Made by a program: the position numbers and the translations under genes | The notes under the pieces: generated by a model | Told to the model about the DNA's origin: nothing | The model's input: only the letters and a program-made list of their open reading frames with translations | Databases searched by the model: none | Shown here: in pieces, positions 43,229 to 52,088 of the stretch | How the letters are laid out: every line of letters begins with the position of its first letter | Numbering within the stretch: the stretch's first letter is position 1 | NCBI GenBank assembly: GCA_045121095.1 | Contig: JBGVFN010000058.1 | Span: 1-64,000, forward strand | Direction: 5' to 3' | Origin: TWA4 sp045121095 | GTDB taxonomy: Bacteria; Bacillota; Clostridia; Lachnospirales; Lachnospiraceae | DNA: 64,000 bases

Positions 43229-44332
43229 TTATCTCTCATAACGTTCTTTCACAAACTTCATCTGAGATGCCATACCGCTGAATAATAAATCTACAATCGT
43301 AATTGCAGCCATGGATTCTACCACTACTACTGCTCTTGGAACAATAATAGGATCATGTCTTCCATGAATAACTATATCCAGATCTTCTTTATCTTTTGTT
43401 ACAGTTTTCTGCATCTTACCAATGCTGGGAGTAGGCTTTACTGCTGCACGAAAAACAATATCAGCCCCATCACTCATACCACCTAAAATTCCTCCCGCAT
43501 GATTGGTTTTCTTAATAATATCACCGGCTTCATTCAACCCAAATTCATCATTGTTAACAGAGCCTGTACTCTCTGCCGCTGCAAATCCATCACCAATTTC
43601 GAAACCTTTTACTGCACCAATTGACATAATCGCTTTTGCCAAATTTGCATCCAATTTATCAAATACGGTATTTCCCACACCTACAGGCATATTTTTTATT
43701 ACACACTCAATAACCCCACCTGCAGAATCCTGTTCTTCGATTTTTTCCTGCAAAAACAACTCTGCACGTGCTGCCGCATCTGCATCAGGCATATATACTT
43801 TATTTTTCAAGATTTGTTCTCGATCAAATTTGGCATTATCAATTTCCACTGGTCCGATTGATTTTGCATAAGCATATATCTCTATTCCCAGTTCTTTCAA
43901 TATCTTCATAGCAATGGCACCAGCCGCTACTCTGCCAATTGTCTCCCTTCCAGAAGACCGACCGCCACCTCTATAATCACGAAAACCATATTTCTGATCA
44001 AATGTATAATCCGCGTGACCAGGTCTATAGGAATATGCAATCGATCCATAATCTTTTGAACGCTGATCTTTATTCCATACAATCATGGAAATCGGAGTGC
44101 CAGTAGTCTTTCCTTCAAATACACCCGAAAGAATCTGTACCTCATCTCCTTCTTTTCGATTGGTAGTATATTTACTTTGTCCCGGTTTTCTTCTGTCCAG
44201 CATCTTCTGAATATCAGCTTCTTCTAAAGTAAGTCCAGCCGGACATCCATCCACAACTACACCTAAAGCTTTTCCATGAGATTCGCCCCATGTAGAAACT
44301 GTAAAAATATTTCCAATAACCGATCCAGCCAT
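43229..44332 (-). CDS. aroC: Chorismate synthase
   Basis: 367 residues, full length. Conserved blocks: GESHGKALGVVVDGCPAG, RPGHADYTFDQKYG, GGGRSSGRET and the C-terminal GRHDPIIVPRA. It converts EPSP to chorismate using reduced FMN, the last step of the shikimate pathway. No other aro gene is adjacent. The start follows a weak AGGAG site. Confidence 0.97.
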   Translation of the reverse strand: MAGSVIGNIFTVSTWGESHGKALGVVVDGCPAGLTLEEADIQKMLDRRKPGQSKYTTNRKEGDEVQILSGVFEGKTTGTPISMIVWNKDQRSKDYGSIAYSYRPGHADYTFDQKYGFRDYRGGGRSSGRETIGRVAAGAIAMKILKELGIEIYAYAKSIGPVEIDNAKFDREQILKNKVYMPDADAAARAELFLQEKIEEQDSAGGVIECVIKNMPVGVGNTVFDKLDANLAKAIMSIGAVKGFEIGDGFAAAESTGSVNNDEFGLNEAGDIIKKTNHAGGILGGMSDGADIVFRAAVKPTPSIGKMQKTVTKDKEDLDIVIHGRHDPIIVPRAVVVVESMAAITIVDLLFSGMASQMKFVKERYER

Positions 44333-44406
44333 AATTATTTTCTCCTGTTCTGATATTTATCTCTTTACCATTTATATAATTAAAAATAAAAGGTATAAAT
44401 TTCCCA

Positions 44407-44450
44407 AAACGTCTATGAAATGTTTCACGTGAAACATTTTATAGACGTTT
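44407..44450. terminator. 44-bp near-perfect palindrome with an exact parS core
   Basis: AAACGTCTAT...ATAGACGTTT arms around TGTTTCACGTGAAACA (44421-44436), with a single G/T mismatch that would be a G-U pair in RNA. It is intergenic between aroC and the DUF4446 gene. Confidence 0.75.
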
Positions 44451-44607
44451 AAGCCATACAAATGGCTTTCAACTATATTAAACACCTTTTAGCTGTATAA
44501 ACACCCTTCAGCTATATAAACATCCTTCAGCTATATGAATCCCTTTTTGTTATCGTAAAAACCTTAAAGAATTTTCCAACTTGTTTATCCGTTAAAGTAT
44601 AAAACAG

Positions 44608-44643
44608 AAATGGAGCAATGTCTACTAAAACATTGCTCCATTT
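44608..44643. terminator. Terminator of the DUF4446/par transcript
   Basis: Exact 14-bp arms AAATGGAGCAATGT and ACATTGCTCCATTT, then TTTT on the minus strand; downstream of the DUF4446 gene stop at 44707. Confidence 0.85.
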
Positions 44644-44706
44644 CTTATGCATAATTTATACAGAATAAATTATCCATTCCTACTCTATAACGATTTTATA
44701 AAGATT

Positions 44707-45219
44707 CTATAAAGGTTTCATCTCCATTGCTTTCTCCAGAGCCTTCTGTTCCTCTTTTCCAAGAAGCACATCACATTTACCTTCTTTAATTTCCTTCATG
44801 TACAGATAACTGCCCTCTCTGGTATGAATGGAATTAATCATAATTCCACTGTTTTTCAAATCCAGCATAGCTAACGCGAAACTTACCTGTCCACCCATGC
44901 CGGTTAATGCATCATATTTTACAACGCCTACTTTTTGATAACATCCAGAAATGACTTTATTCATATCAGATATTTCAGACTCGATTTTCTGATCTGTCTG
45001 CTGTAATTTCTTAATATCTTCTACTTCTGTTTGAATCAATTCTTCCAGTGATTTTGCGTCGCTTCCTTCCATAAACTTTCTATACTTCTTCTTTAAGCCA
45101 CCCAATTTCACCAGACACACAATCACCATAATAAACAGTAAAAGTGTAACAGCTCCAAGTCCCACAAGCACATATGCAGGATCAAACAATAAATCATTTA
45201 ACATACTGTTTTCTAACAT
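44707..45219 (-). CDS. DUF4446 membrane-anchored protein
   Basis: 170 residues. One N-terminal membrane helix (about residues 15-38), then a coiled-coil-like region (about 45-95) and a small conserved domain (KVGVVKYDALTGMGGQVSFA), the DUF4446 signature. Such genes often follow parB in clostridia. Role unknown; linkage suggests a chromosome or cell-division related function, but this is only context. Confidence 0.82.
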   Translation of the reverse strand: MLENSMLNDLLFDPAYVLVGLGAVTLLLFIMVIVCLVKLGGLKKKYRKFMEGSDAKSLEELIQTEVEDIKKLQQTDQKIESEISDMNKVISGCYQKVGVVKYDALTGMGGQVSFALAMLDLKNSGIMINSIHTREGSYLYMKEIKEGKCDVLLGKEEQKALEKAMEMKPL

Positions 45220-45291
45220 TTTTCAATCTCCATCTTCTTTTCTCGTAACGATTCAATTGCGATTCACTACAATTTACTTTTTTGCTAAAAT

Positions 45292-46209
45292 TTAATGAAT
45301 CTGTTGAAATAAATCCAGTAAGCGTTCCAACTCATCTAAAGAATAATATTCTATTTCAATTTTGCCTTTATCATTTTTCTTATTTTTAATACTTACCTTT
45401 GTCCCCATAACCTGTTTAAGCAGATTCTCATAATTTTGGTAAATCAGCTTCGTCTGCTCATCTACGGGTTCTTCTTTCTTTTCCTCATTTTTTTCTTCCT
45501 GAGGTTCATTTACCAATTTAACCAGTTCTTCTGTTTCACGCACACTCAAGCCTTCTTCTACGATCCGGGTTGCAAGATCATACTGCTCATCCAGATTTTC
45601 TAATGCAAGAAGTGCTCTGGCATGACCACTGGTTATCTGCCGGTAAATAAGCATTTGCTGTACGTCTTTATCCAGCTTCAGCAAACGAATAGAGTTAGCA
45701 ATGGCAGCTCTGCTTTTACAAACCTTCTGGGAAATTTCATCCTGTTTCATGTGAAACTCCTGCATCAAACGCTGATAAGCCATCGCTTCTTCAATAGGAT
45801 TCAAATCTTCACGTTGAATATTCTCAATCAGAGAAATTTCCATAATTTCCTGCTCTGTCAGATTTTTAACCACAACAGGAACTGTTTTCAAGCCTGCAAG
45901 TTGAGCGGCTCTCCATCTCCGTTCTCCAGTAACAATTTCGTAGTGCTTATCTTTTTTTACCACCACTAATGGCTGAATAATACCATGCTGCTTTATGGAT
46001 TCTGCCAGTTCATTGAGCGCAGCCTCATCAAATGACTTTCTTGGCTGCTCTTTATTCGGCTCAACCATACTGATCTTCACCATAAAATCTCCATTTTCTT
46101 TTTCTGGTGATACTTTGACCTGCTCCTTTTCCTTCTGAGTATCCTCTTTCAATACGCCCTGAGGAATCAATATATCTAACCCTTTTCCAAGACCACCTTT
46201 TCTCGCCAT
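45292..46209 (-). CDS. parB: Chromosome-partitioning protein ParB (Spo0J)
   Basis: 305 residues from ATG 46209 with AAGGAG upstream. The N-terminal part has GLGKGLDILI; the central CTPase fold has the GERRWRAAQLAGL motif. Helix-turn-helix KVCKSRAAIANSIRLLKL recognises parS. It nucleates on parS and spreads as a CTP-dependent clamp, loading SMC at the origin. An imperfect parS (TGTTTCATGTGAAACT, 45743-45758) lies in its own gene. It partners with ParA 12 bp upstream. Confidence 0.95.
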   Translation of the reverse strand: MARKGGLGKGLDILIPQGVLKEDTQKEKEQVKVSPEKENGDFMVKISMVEPNKEQPRKSFDEAALNELAESIKQHGIIQPLVVVKKDKHYEIVTGERRWRAAQLAGLKTVPVVVKNLTEQEIMEISLIENIQREDLNPIEEAMAYQRLMQEFHMKQDEISQKVCKSRAAIANSIRLLKLDKDVQQMLIYRQITSGHARALLALENLDEQYDLATRIVEEGLSVRETEELVKLVNEPQEEKNEEKKEEPVDEQTKLIYQNYENLLKQVMGTKVSIKNKKNDKGKIEIEYYSLDELERLLDLFQQIH

Positions 46210-46221
46210 CTTCACCTCTCC

Positions 46222-46995
46222 TTATTCCTGAAGTTCCGCATTTGCAATTACTTCTTCTGCCAATAAGCGATATGCTTCAGCTCCTGCCGATCTGGAATCA
46301 TACATATTAATAGGAAGACCATGGCTGGGTGCCTCTGCCAAACGTACATTTCTCGGAATAATTGTTTTATAAATATTCTGTTTCAAATATCCCTTTACGT
46401 TTTCCACTACCTGCAACGACAAATTGGTTCTGGCATCATACATAGTAAACACAACCCCTTCAATATCCAATGAAGGATTCAGACGTTCTTTCACCAGACT
46501 GATGGTATAAATCAACTGGCTAAGTCCTTCCAATGCATAATACTCACACTGAATGGGAACAAGAACCGTATCAGCAGTTGTCATTGCATTAATCGTCAGC
46601 ATACTTAATGACGGAGGGCAATCAATAATAACAAAATCATACTGATCTCTGATTGCAGCCACACTGTCTCTTAATATGTATTCTTTTCTGTCAACTCCAA
46701 TTAACTCAATCTCACATCCGGATAAATCTACATTAGACGGCAGCACATCCAGATTTTCAAAAACCTCATGAACAATACATTCTTCAATAGGTGCTTCACC
46801 TAAAAGCAGATCATATACTGTATATTTCTGATCATTTTTATCCAATCCAAAACCGCTTGTACTATTTCCCTGAGGATCCATATCGATTGCAAGTACATGC
46901 TTTCCTTCAGCAGCCAGACAGGCAGATAAATTAATACTGGTAGTACTTTTGCCTACTCCACCTTTCTGATTTGCAACTGCAATAATTCTTCCCAT
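46222..46995 (-). CDS. parA: Chromosome-partitioning ATPase ParA (Soj)
   Basis: 257 residues with deviant Walker A NQKGGVGKSTTSINLSA, DMDPQGNSTSGFG and DCPPSLSMLT. It dimerises on DNA with ATP and is stimulated by ParB. In Bacillus it also influences DnaA. AAGGAAATCAGG precedes the ATG. Operon with parB and the DUF4446 gene. Confidence 0.95.
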   Translation of the reverse strand: MGRIIAVANQKGGVGKSTTSINLSACLAAEGKHVLAIDMDPQGNSTSGFGLDKNDQKYTVYDLLLGEAPIEECIVHEVFENLDVLPSNVDLSGCEIELIGVDRKEYILRDSVAAIRDQYDFVIIDCPPSLSMLTINAMTTADTVLVPIQCEYYALEGLSQLIYTISLVKERLNPSLDIEGVVFTMYDARTNLSLQVVENVKGYLKQNIYKTIIPRNVRLAEAPSHGLPINMYDSRSAGAEAYRLLAEEVIANAELQE

Positions 46996-47065
46996 ATATC
47001 CTGATTTCCTTTCACTAAGCTATCTCTCAATACATACTCTCAATACATATATACAAAAATTGGTA

Positions 47066-47109
47066 ACAGTTCAGCCTTGGCTGAACTGTCTTGAATAAAT
47101 TCAGCAGGA
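47066..47109. repeat. Dispersed hairpin repeat, copy 3
   Basis: ACAGTTCAGC-CTTG-GCTGAACTGT, then CTTGAATAAATTCAGCAGG. This is the first half of the core in 6366-6446 and 59857-59937. Confidence 0.7.
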
Positions 47110-47226
47110 TGGCGCTGAACTTTGTATATTGAGGACACTTATCTTTATTTTCCTATTAAACTTTTCAATCTGAAAACTGAACTCATTATAACACTATTCA
47201 AAATACAATTCTACGTTTTTTTTGAT

Positions 47227-47242
47227 TGTTTCACGTGAAACA
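47227..47242. promoter_or_regulatory. parS site (exact) upstream of parAB
   Basis: TGTTTCACGTGAAACA about 230 bp upstream of the parA start, the nearest of the exact copies to oriC. Confidence 0.88.
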
Positions 47243-47506
47243 TTTATAAAGATTATAAAAATAATCTAAACTTATATTTTTTGAAGTAAAGCAATTTGAC
47301 AATTGCCGAACTATCTGAAATTCATTCAACGGACATTCACAATTTTAATATAACCTTATATCCCGCTGAATAAATACAAAAAAACGAATTACTATCTGTT
47401 ATCTTTGCTATTATAGATTCCATGTATATCTACAATTCTAAAGTACATTCATAACAAATACTAATTCGTTTCTTTTGTGTATTCTCATTTCAGTTTAACT
47501 TCATTA

Positions 47507-47636
47507 ACTTCAATGAGTTATATTTTCGTCTAACTTCAATGAGTCATATTTTCGTTTAACTTCAACGAGTTATATTTTAATTTAACCTCAACGGGTCATA
47601 TTTTAATTTATCATCAATGAGTCCTATATCTTTTTA
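47507..47636. repeat. 26-bp x5 tandem array
   Basis: Units begin at 47507, 47533, 47559, 47585 and 47611 with growing divergence toward the right. Confidence 0.9.
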
Positions 47637-47737
47637 TTCACTAAAGCATATTTGAAAAATCATTTCATTCAGGCCCACTTTAAGAATCATCCTTAATTAA
47701 CAAAAGGGGATATTTCTTCCTAATATAAAATTTCTTC

Positions 47738-48478
47738 CTAATATAAAGGTTCTTTAAACGGCGTGCCCGGTTTTCTGGGATATTTTTTTGGAGTTGCCTT
47801 TACTTTATTAATGCGAATAAAGTTTCGTTCCATAGGTTCTACCCCTGCACTCTCCTCTTCCAGTACAAACTGTTCTGTTTTTCCCAGATTTCCTCCCAAT
47901 AAACGGATGGCTTTTCCTGCTTGTTCCAGTTCTTCTATTCCCTTCATGGATTTGTAGGAAATAAAGCTTCCACCTTCTTTTACAAAGGGAAGGCAGATTT
48001 CAGACAAAGAGTTTAAATTTGCTACAGCTCTGGATACGCAATAATCAAATTGCTCCCGGTATTCTGCTTTTTTTGCAATTTCTTCTGCTCTTCCGTGAAT
48101 TGCTTCCACATTTTCCAAAGATAAAGCCTGTATCACTTCCCGCAGGAAAAGAATTCGTTTGTTTAAAGAATCCAATAAAACGACCTTCATTTCAGGAAAC
48201 ATGATTTTCAGAGGAATTCCAGGAAATCCTGCGCCGGTTCCCACATCAATCACAGAAATATTTCCGGACAGATTTTCATACTTTGCCAGATATACGCTGT
48301 CCAGAAAATGTTTCACAACGACTTCTTTATACTCGGTAATTGCAGTCAGATTCATAACTTTATTTTTCTCCACCAGCATCTCATAATACAGCTGAAACTG
48401 CTGTGCCTGCTGATCAGTTAAAGGAAATCCGTGTTTCTCAAATACCGATTTTAAATATTCCAATCCTAAAGTTTCCAA
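47738..48478 (-). CDS. rsmG: 16S rRNA m7G527 methyltransferase RsmG
   Basis: 246 residues, starting with TTG at 48478 after AGGAG. DVGTGAGFPGIPLKIMFP is the SAM-binding site; FDYCVSRAVANL and FISYKSMKG follow. It methylates 16S rRNA G527. The standard neighbour of mnmG at the origin. Confidence 0.95.
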   Translation of the reverse strand: METLGLEYLKSVFEKHGFPLTDQQAQQFQLYYEMLVEKNKVMNLTAITEYKEVVVKHFLDSVYLAKYENLSGNISVIDVGTGAGFPGIPLKIMFPEMKVVLLDSLNKRILFLREVIQALSLENVEAIHGRAEEIAKKAEYREQFDYCVSRAVANLNSLSEICLPFVKEGGSFISYKSMKGIEELEQAGKAIRLLGGNLGKTEQFVLEEESAGVEPMERNFIRINKVKATPKKYPRKPGTPFKEPLY

Positions 48479-48492
48479 ACTGCTTCTCCTTT

Positions 48493-50418
48493 TTATTCCT
48501 GAGCACCCTGTTCTTCTTTCTGTGTCGGTCCTTTCTGTCTGCTTCCATGCTGCTCCAGATAGACCACCAGTACAGAAATATCAGCCGGAGAAACTCCTGA
48601 AATACGGGAAGCCTGTCCTACTGACATGGGTTTATACAGATTCAGCTTCTGCATTGCTTCTTTGCGAAGTCCCTTTACCATATTATAATCAAAATCTACA
48701 TACAGTTTTTTATTTTCCAGTTTCTTAAACTGCTTCACCTGCTGCATCTGACGCTTAATGTAACCTTCATACTTTAACTGAATGTTCACCTGCTCTGTAA
48801 CAGCATCGGGCAGTTCAGGGCGTTTGGTATCAATTTCTGCCAGCATATCATAATTCAATTCAGGGCGCTTTACCAGCTCTGCTAAGGTAACACCACTCTT
48901 CAACTCTGTGCTTTCATGCGCTCTTAAAAATTCCTGAACCTTCTGGCTTGCACCAATGTTTGTCTGTTCTACACGGACAATCTCAGCTTCGATAGCCGCT
49001 TTTTTATCCAGTACTTTCTGATAATCTTCATCGGAAATCAGGCCGATTTCATGACCGATTCCGGACAGACGCATGTCCGCATTATCCTGACGAAGCAGCA
49101 GACGATATTCCGCTCTGGATGTCATCATACGATAAGGTTCATGATTTTCTTTTGTTACCAGGTCATCAATCAGTACTCCAATATAAGCCTGAGAGCGGTC
49201 CAGAATGATCTGCTCCTGCTGTTTTACACTTAAAGCGGCATTAATACCGGCAATTAAGCCCTGGGCTGCGGCTTCTTCATATCCGGAACTGCCGTTAAAC
49301 TGACCGCCGGCAAATAAACCGGGGATGGTTTTAAATTCCAGAGTAGGTTTCAGCTGTCTGGGATTGATACAATCGTATTCAATTGCATATGCATTTCGAA
49401 CAATTACAGCATTTTCCAGACCAGGTACCGTGTGATACATTGCATACTGAACGTCCTCCGGTAAGGAACTGGACATACCGCTTAAGTACATTTCATTGGT
49501 ATAAAGTCCTTCAGGTTCTACAAAAACCTGATGTCTGTTTTTATCAGCAAATTTAACTACCTTGTCCTCGATAGACGGACAGTAACGGGGACCGGTTCCT
49601 TCAATGGCACCGGAAAACAGCGGTGAACGATCAATGTTGTCACGGATAATTTTATGTGTTTCTTCATTGGTATAAGTCAGCCAGCAGGAAACCTGTTCCT
49701 TCTGTACCGATGCCGGGTCGGTGGAGAAAGAAAAAGGAACGACTTTTTCATCACCAAACTGCTCTTCCATTTTGGAAAAATCAATGGTTTTCTTATCCAC
49801 ACGAGCCGGTGTACCGGTCTTAAAACGATACATTTCAATACCGTGAGCAATCAAACTGTCTGTCAGATGATTGGCCGCCATGAGTCCGTTGGGGCCTGTA
49901 TAATAGCTTACATCGCCATAAATGCATCTTGCACGGAGATAAGTTCCTGTACAAAGTACAGCGGCTTTACAGCCATATTCTGCGCCGGATACGGTTTTTA
50001 CACCGATGATCTCATTATTTTCACCGGTTACAATCTCAGACACTTCCGCCTGACGGATGACCAGATGATCGGTATTTTCCAGTACTTTCCGCATCTGTCT
50101 GGAATAATCCTGTTTATCGGCCTGCGCACGCAGTGAATGTACAGCAGGTCCTTTTGACTGATTCAGCATCTTGGACTGAATAAAAGATTTATCAATATTT
50201 TTACCCATCTCGCCGCCCAGCGCGTCAATCTCCCGAACCAGATGGCCCTTGGAGCTGCCGCCGATATTGGGATTACAGGGCATCAGTGCAATACTGTCCA
50301 CACTGACAGTAAACATAATGGTTTTCAATCCCAGACGCGCACTTGCCAGAGCTGCTTCACAGCCTGCATGTCCTGCACCTACTACAGCGATATCATATTC
50401 TTCCCTTAAAAATGGCAT
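48493..50418 (-). CDS. mnmG: tRNA uridine-34 modification enzyme MnmG (GidA)
   Basis: 641 residues from ATG 50418 (GAGG seven bases upstream; an in-frame GTG at 50424 is less likely). FAD-binding VVGAGHAGCEAALA at the N-terminus and GLFAGGQFNGSSGYEEAAAQ are diagnostic. With MnmE it installs carboxymethylaminomethyl at U34. A C-terminal Lys/Gln-rich tail extends slightly past the usual end. Confidence 0.96.
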   Translation of the reverse strand: MPFLREEYDIAVVGAGHAGCEAALASARLGLKTIMFTVSVDSIALMPCNPNIGGSSKGHLVREIDALGGEMGKNIDKSFIQSKMLNQSKGPAVHSLRAQADKQDYSRQMRKVLENTDHLVIRQAEVSEIVTGENNEIIGVKTVSGAEYGCKAAVLCTGTYLRARCIYGDVSYYTGPNGLMAANHLTDSLIAHGIEMYRFKTGTPARVDKKTIDFSKMEEQFGDEKVVPFSFSTDPASVQKEQVSCWLTYTNEETHKIIRDNIDRSPLFSGAIEGTGPRYCPSIEDKVVKFADKNRHQVFVEPEGLYTNEMYLSGMSSSLPEDVQYAMYHTVPGLENAVIVRNAYAIEYDCINPRQLKPTLEFKTIPGLFAGGQFNGSSGYEEAAAQGLIAGINAALSVKQQEQIILDRSQAYIGVLIDDLVTKENHEPYRMMTSRAEYRLLLRQDNADMRLSGIGHEIGLISDEDYQKVLDKKAAIEAEIVRVEQTNIGASQKVQEFLRAHESTELKSGVTLAELVKRPELNYDMLAEIDTKRPELPDAVTEQVNIQLKYEGYIKRQMQQVKQFKKLENKKLYVDFDYNMVKGLRKEAMQKLNLYKPMSVGQASRISGVSPADISVLVVYLEQHGSRQKGPTQKEEQGAQE

Positions 50419-50470
50419 ATTCACACCTCATTTTTCTATAAATCCAATTCTCCCATTTCCCATAAAAATC

Positions 50471-51850
50471 CTACTTACCCATACAGAATTTGCTGAAAAT
50501 CTCATTTACCAGATCATCGCATGCGGATTCTCCGGTGATGTACCCCAGCTGATCGTAGGCACTCATCATGTCAATGGTAAAAAAGTCTTCCGGCATACCG
50601 GCAGCGATGCTGTCCAGCACCAGATTCAGACTTCTATAAGCACTGTCCAGGGCAGCCTTATGTCTTGCACTGGTCAGATAAATTTCATCGTTAAACTTCA
50701 ATTCTTCGGAATAAAACATTTCCTTAATGCGGTCCTTCAGGACATCAAATCCTGTCCGCTCTTTTGCAGAAAATACCACAACACTCTGTTCGGGCATCAT
50801 CTGACGGATTTCCTGTTCTGCCAGAACCGTATCCAGATCGCACTTATTAAACAGTACAATGGATTTCTTGCCGGAAATACACTGTATAATCTCCCGGTCA
50901 TTGTCATCCAGCGGTTTTGTAGCATCAATTACATATAATACCAGATCCGCTTCCTCAGCCTGGCTTTTTGCCCGTTCTACGCCGATCTGCTCAACCACAT
51001 CGGTGGTCTGACGGATACCTGCTGTATCCACAATATTCAAGCTGATTCCGTCCAGCAGAATATGTTCTTCCAGCGTATCTCTGGTGGTTCCCGCAATATC
51101 CGTAACAATAGCTCTCTCACTGCCTACCATCAGATTCAGCAGGGAAGATTTTCCCGCATTGGGTTTCCCTAAAATGACGGTTTTAATCCCTTCTTTCAGA
51201 ATTCTTCCATCATCTGCGCTGTCAGCCAGTTTTTCCATTTCCTGAATCAAAGGTTTCAGTTTCTCTGCCAACTCTTCCCCATAATGATCCATGGGATAAT
51301 GCTCCGGATCATCCAGAGCAGATTCAATGTAAGCCATTTCATAAAGCAGCTTGCTTCGGATATCTTTAATCTTTTCTGATACCGAACCGGATAACTGCTT
51401 CACAGCACTTTTCAATGCAAAATCATTTTGTGAATTAATAATGTCGATGACCGCTTCTGCCTGAGAAAGATCCATACGGCCATTTAAAAATGCTCGTTTG
51501 GTAAACTCACCTGCTTCTGCAGGACGTGCTCCCTCTGCAATTACCGCATCCAGAATCTTCTTCATAACCAGTATGCCGCCATGACAGTTAATTTCCACCA
51601 CATCTTCAGCTGTATAACTGCGGGGGCCTCTCATAACAGAAACCAGCACTTCATCAATAATCTGGCCATCTTTCGCAATATGCCCATAATGCAGAGTATG
51701 TGTTGCCACATTCTCAAGCTTTTTCCCCTTCTTCTTTGCCGTAAAAATCCGATCTGCAATGGCAATGGCATCGAACCCGCTGATTCTCACAATACCAATA
51801 CCGGAGTGAGACATGGCCGTACCGATTGCAGCAATTGTATCATGATCCAT
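50471..51850 (-). CDS. mnmE: tRNA modification GTPase MnmE (TrmE)
   Basis: 459 residues from ATG 51850. N-terminal THF-binding domain, then a G domain with GKPNAGKSSLLN, DIAGTTRDT, DTAGI and NKCD. The C-terminus is FCMGK, the catalytic Cys motif (C-x-G-K). It partners with MnmG just downstream. Confidence 0.96.
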   Translation of the reverse strand: MDHDTIAAIGTAMSHSGIGIVRISGFDAIAIADRIFTAKKKGKKLENVATHTLHYGHIAKDGQIIDEVLVSVMRGPRSYTAEDVVEINCHGGILVMKKILDAVIAEGARPAEAGEFTKRAFLNGRMDLSQAEAVIDIINSQNDFALKSAVKQLSGSVSEKIKDIRSKLLYEMAYIESALDDPEHYPMDHYGEELAEKLKPLIQEMEKLADSADDGRILKEGIKTVILGKPNAGKSSLLNLMVGSERAIVTDIAGTTRDTLEEHILLDGISLNIVDTAGIRQTTDVVEQIGVERAKSQAEEADLVLYVIDATKPLDDNDREIIQCISGKKSIVLFNKCDLDTVLAEQEIRQMMPEQSVVVFSAKERTGFDVLKDRIKEMFYSEELKFNDEIYLTSARHKAALDSAYRSLNLVLDSIAAGMPEDFFTIDMMSAYDQLGYITGESACDDLVNEIFSKFCMGK

Positions 51851-52042
51851 TTTTGTGACCTGTATCCTTTCTATACGATTCTCTTTCCATATCGTCAATG
51901 GAAAAAATGGGTACATCCTCTTGCCCGCAGAGAGACATTTTATAAGATTCTATACCACGTTATGCAATTTCATAGTTTACAGGATTCTTCAAATTCCTGC
52001 AATAACGATCCATACAAAAACCGTGTTTTTATAGCAGAAAAA

Positions 52043-52065
52043 GCCGTGCTGCACCACAGCACGGC
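52043..52065 (-). terminator. Terminator after jag
   Basis: GCCGTGCTG/CAGCACGGC 9-bp stem, 5-base loop, followed on the minus strand by TTTTT. Confidence 0.85.
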
Positions 52066-52088
52066 CTCAACTCTCAAATTCCGGCGAA

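Larger units (their letters stand above)
44333..44706. other. aroC upstream gap with parS palindrome, array and terminator
   Basis: Three parts: the parS palindrome 44407-44450, a 19-20-bp x4 array at 44466-44542 (CTTCAGCTATATAAACATC type), and a strong stem at 44608-44643. No gene seen. Confidence 0.7.
46996..47737. other. Large par-rsmG gap: parS, 26-bp array, hairpin repeat
   Basis: Contains hairpin repeat copy 3 (47066-47109), an exact parS (47227-47242) and a 26-bp x5 array at 47507-47636 (ACTTCAATGAGTTATATTTT type). No gene was seen. It should hold the parA promoter. Confidence 0.75.
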
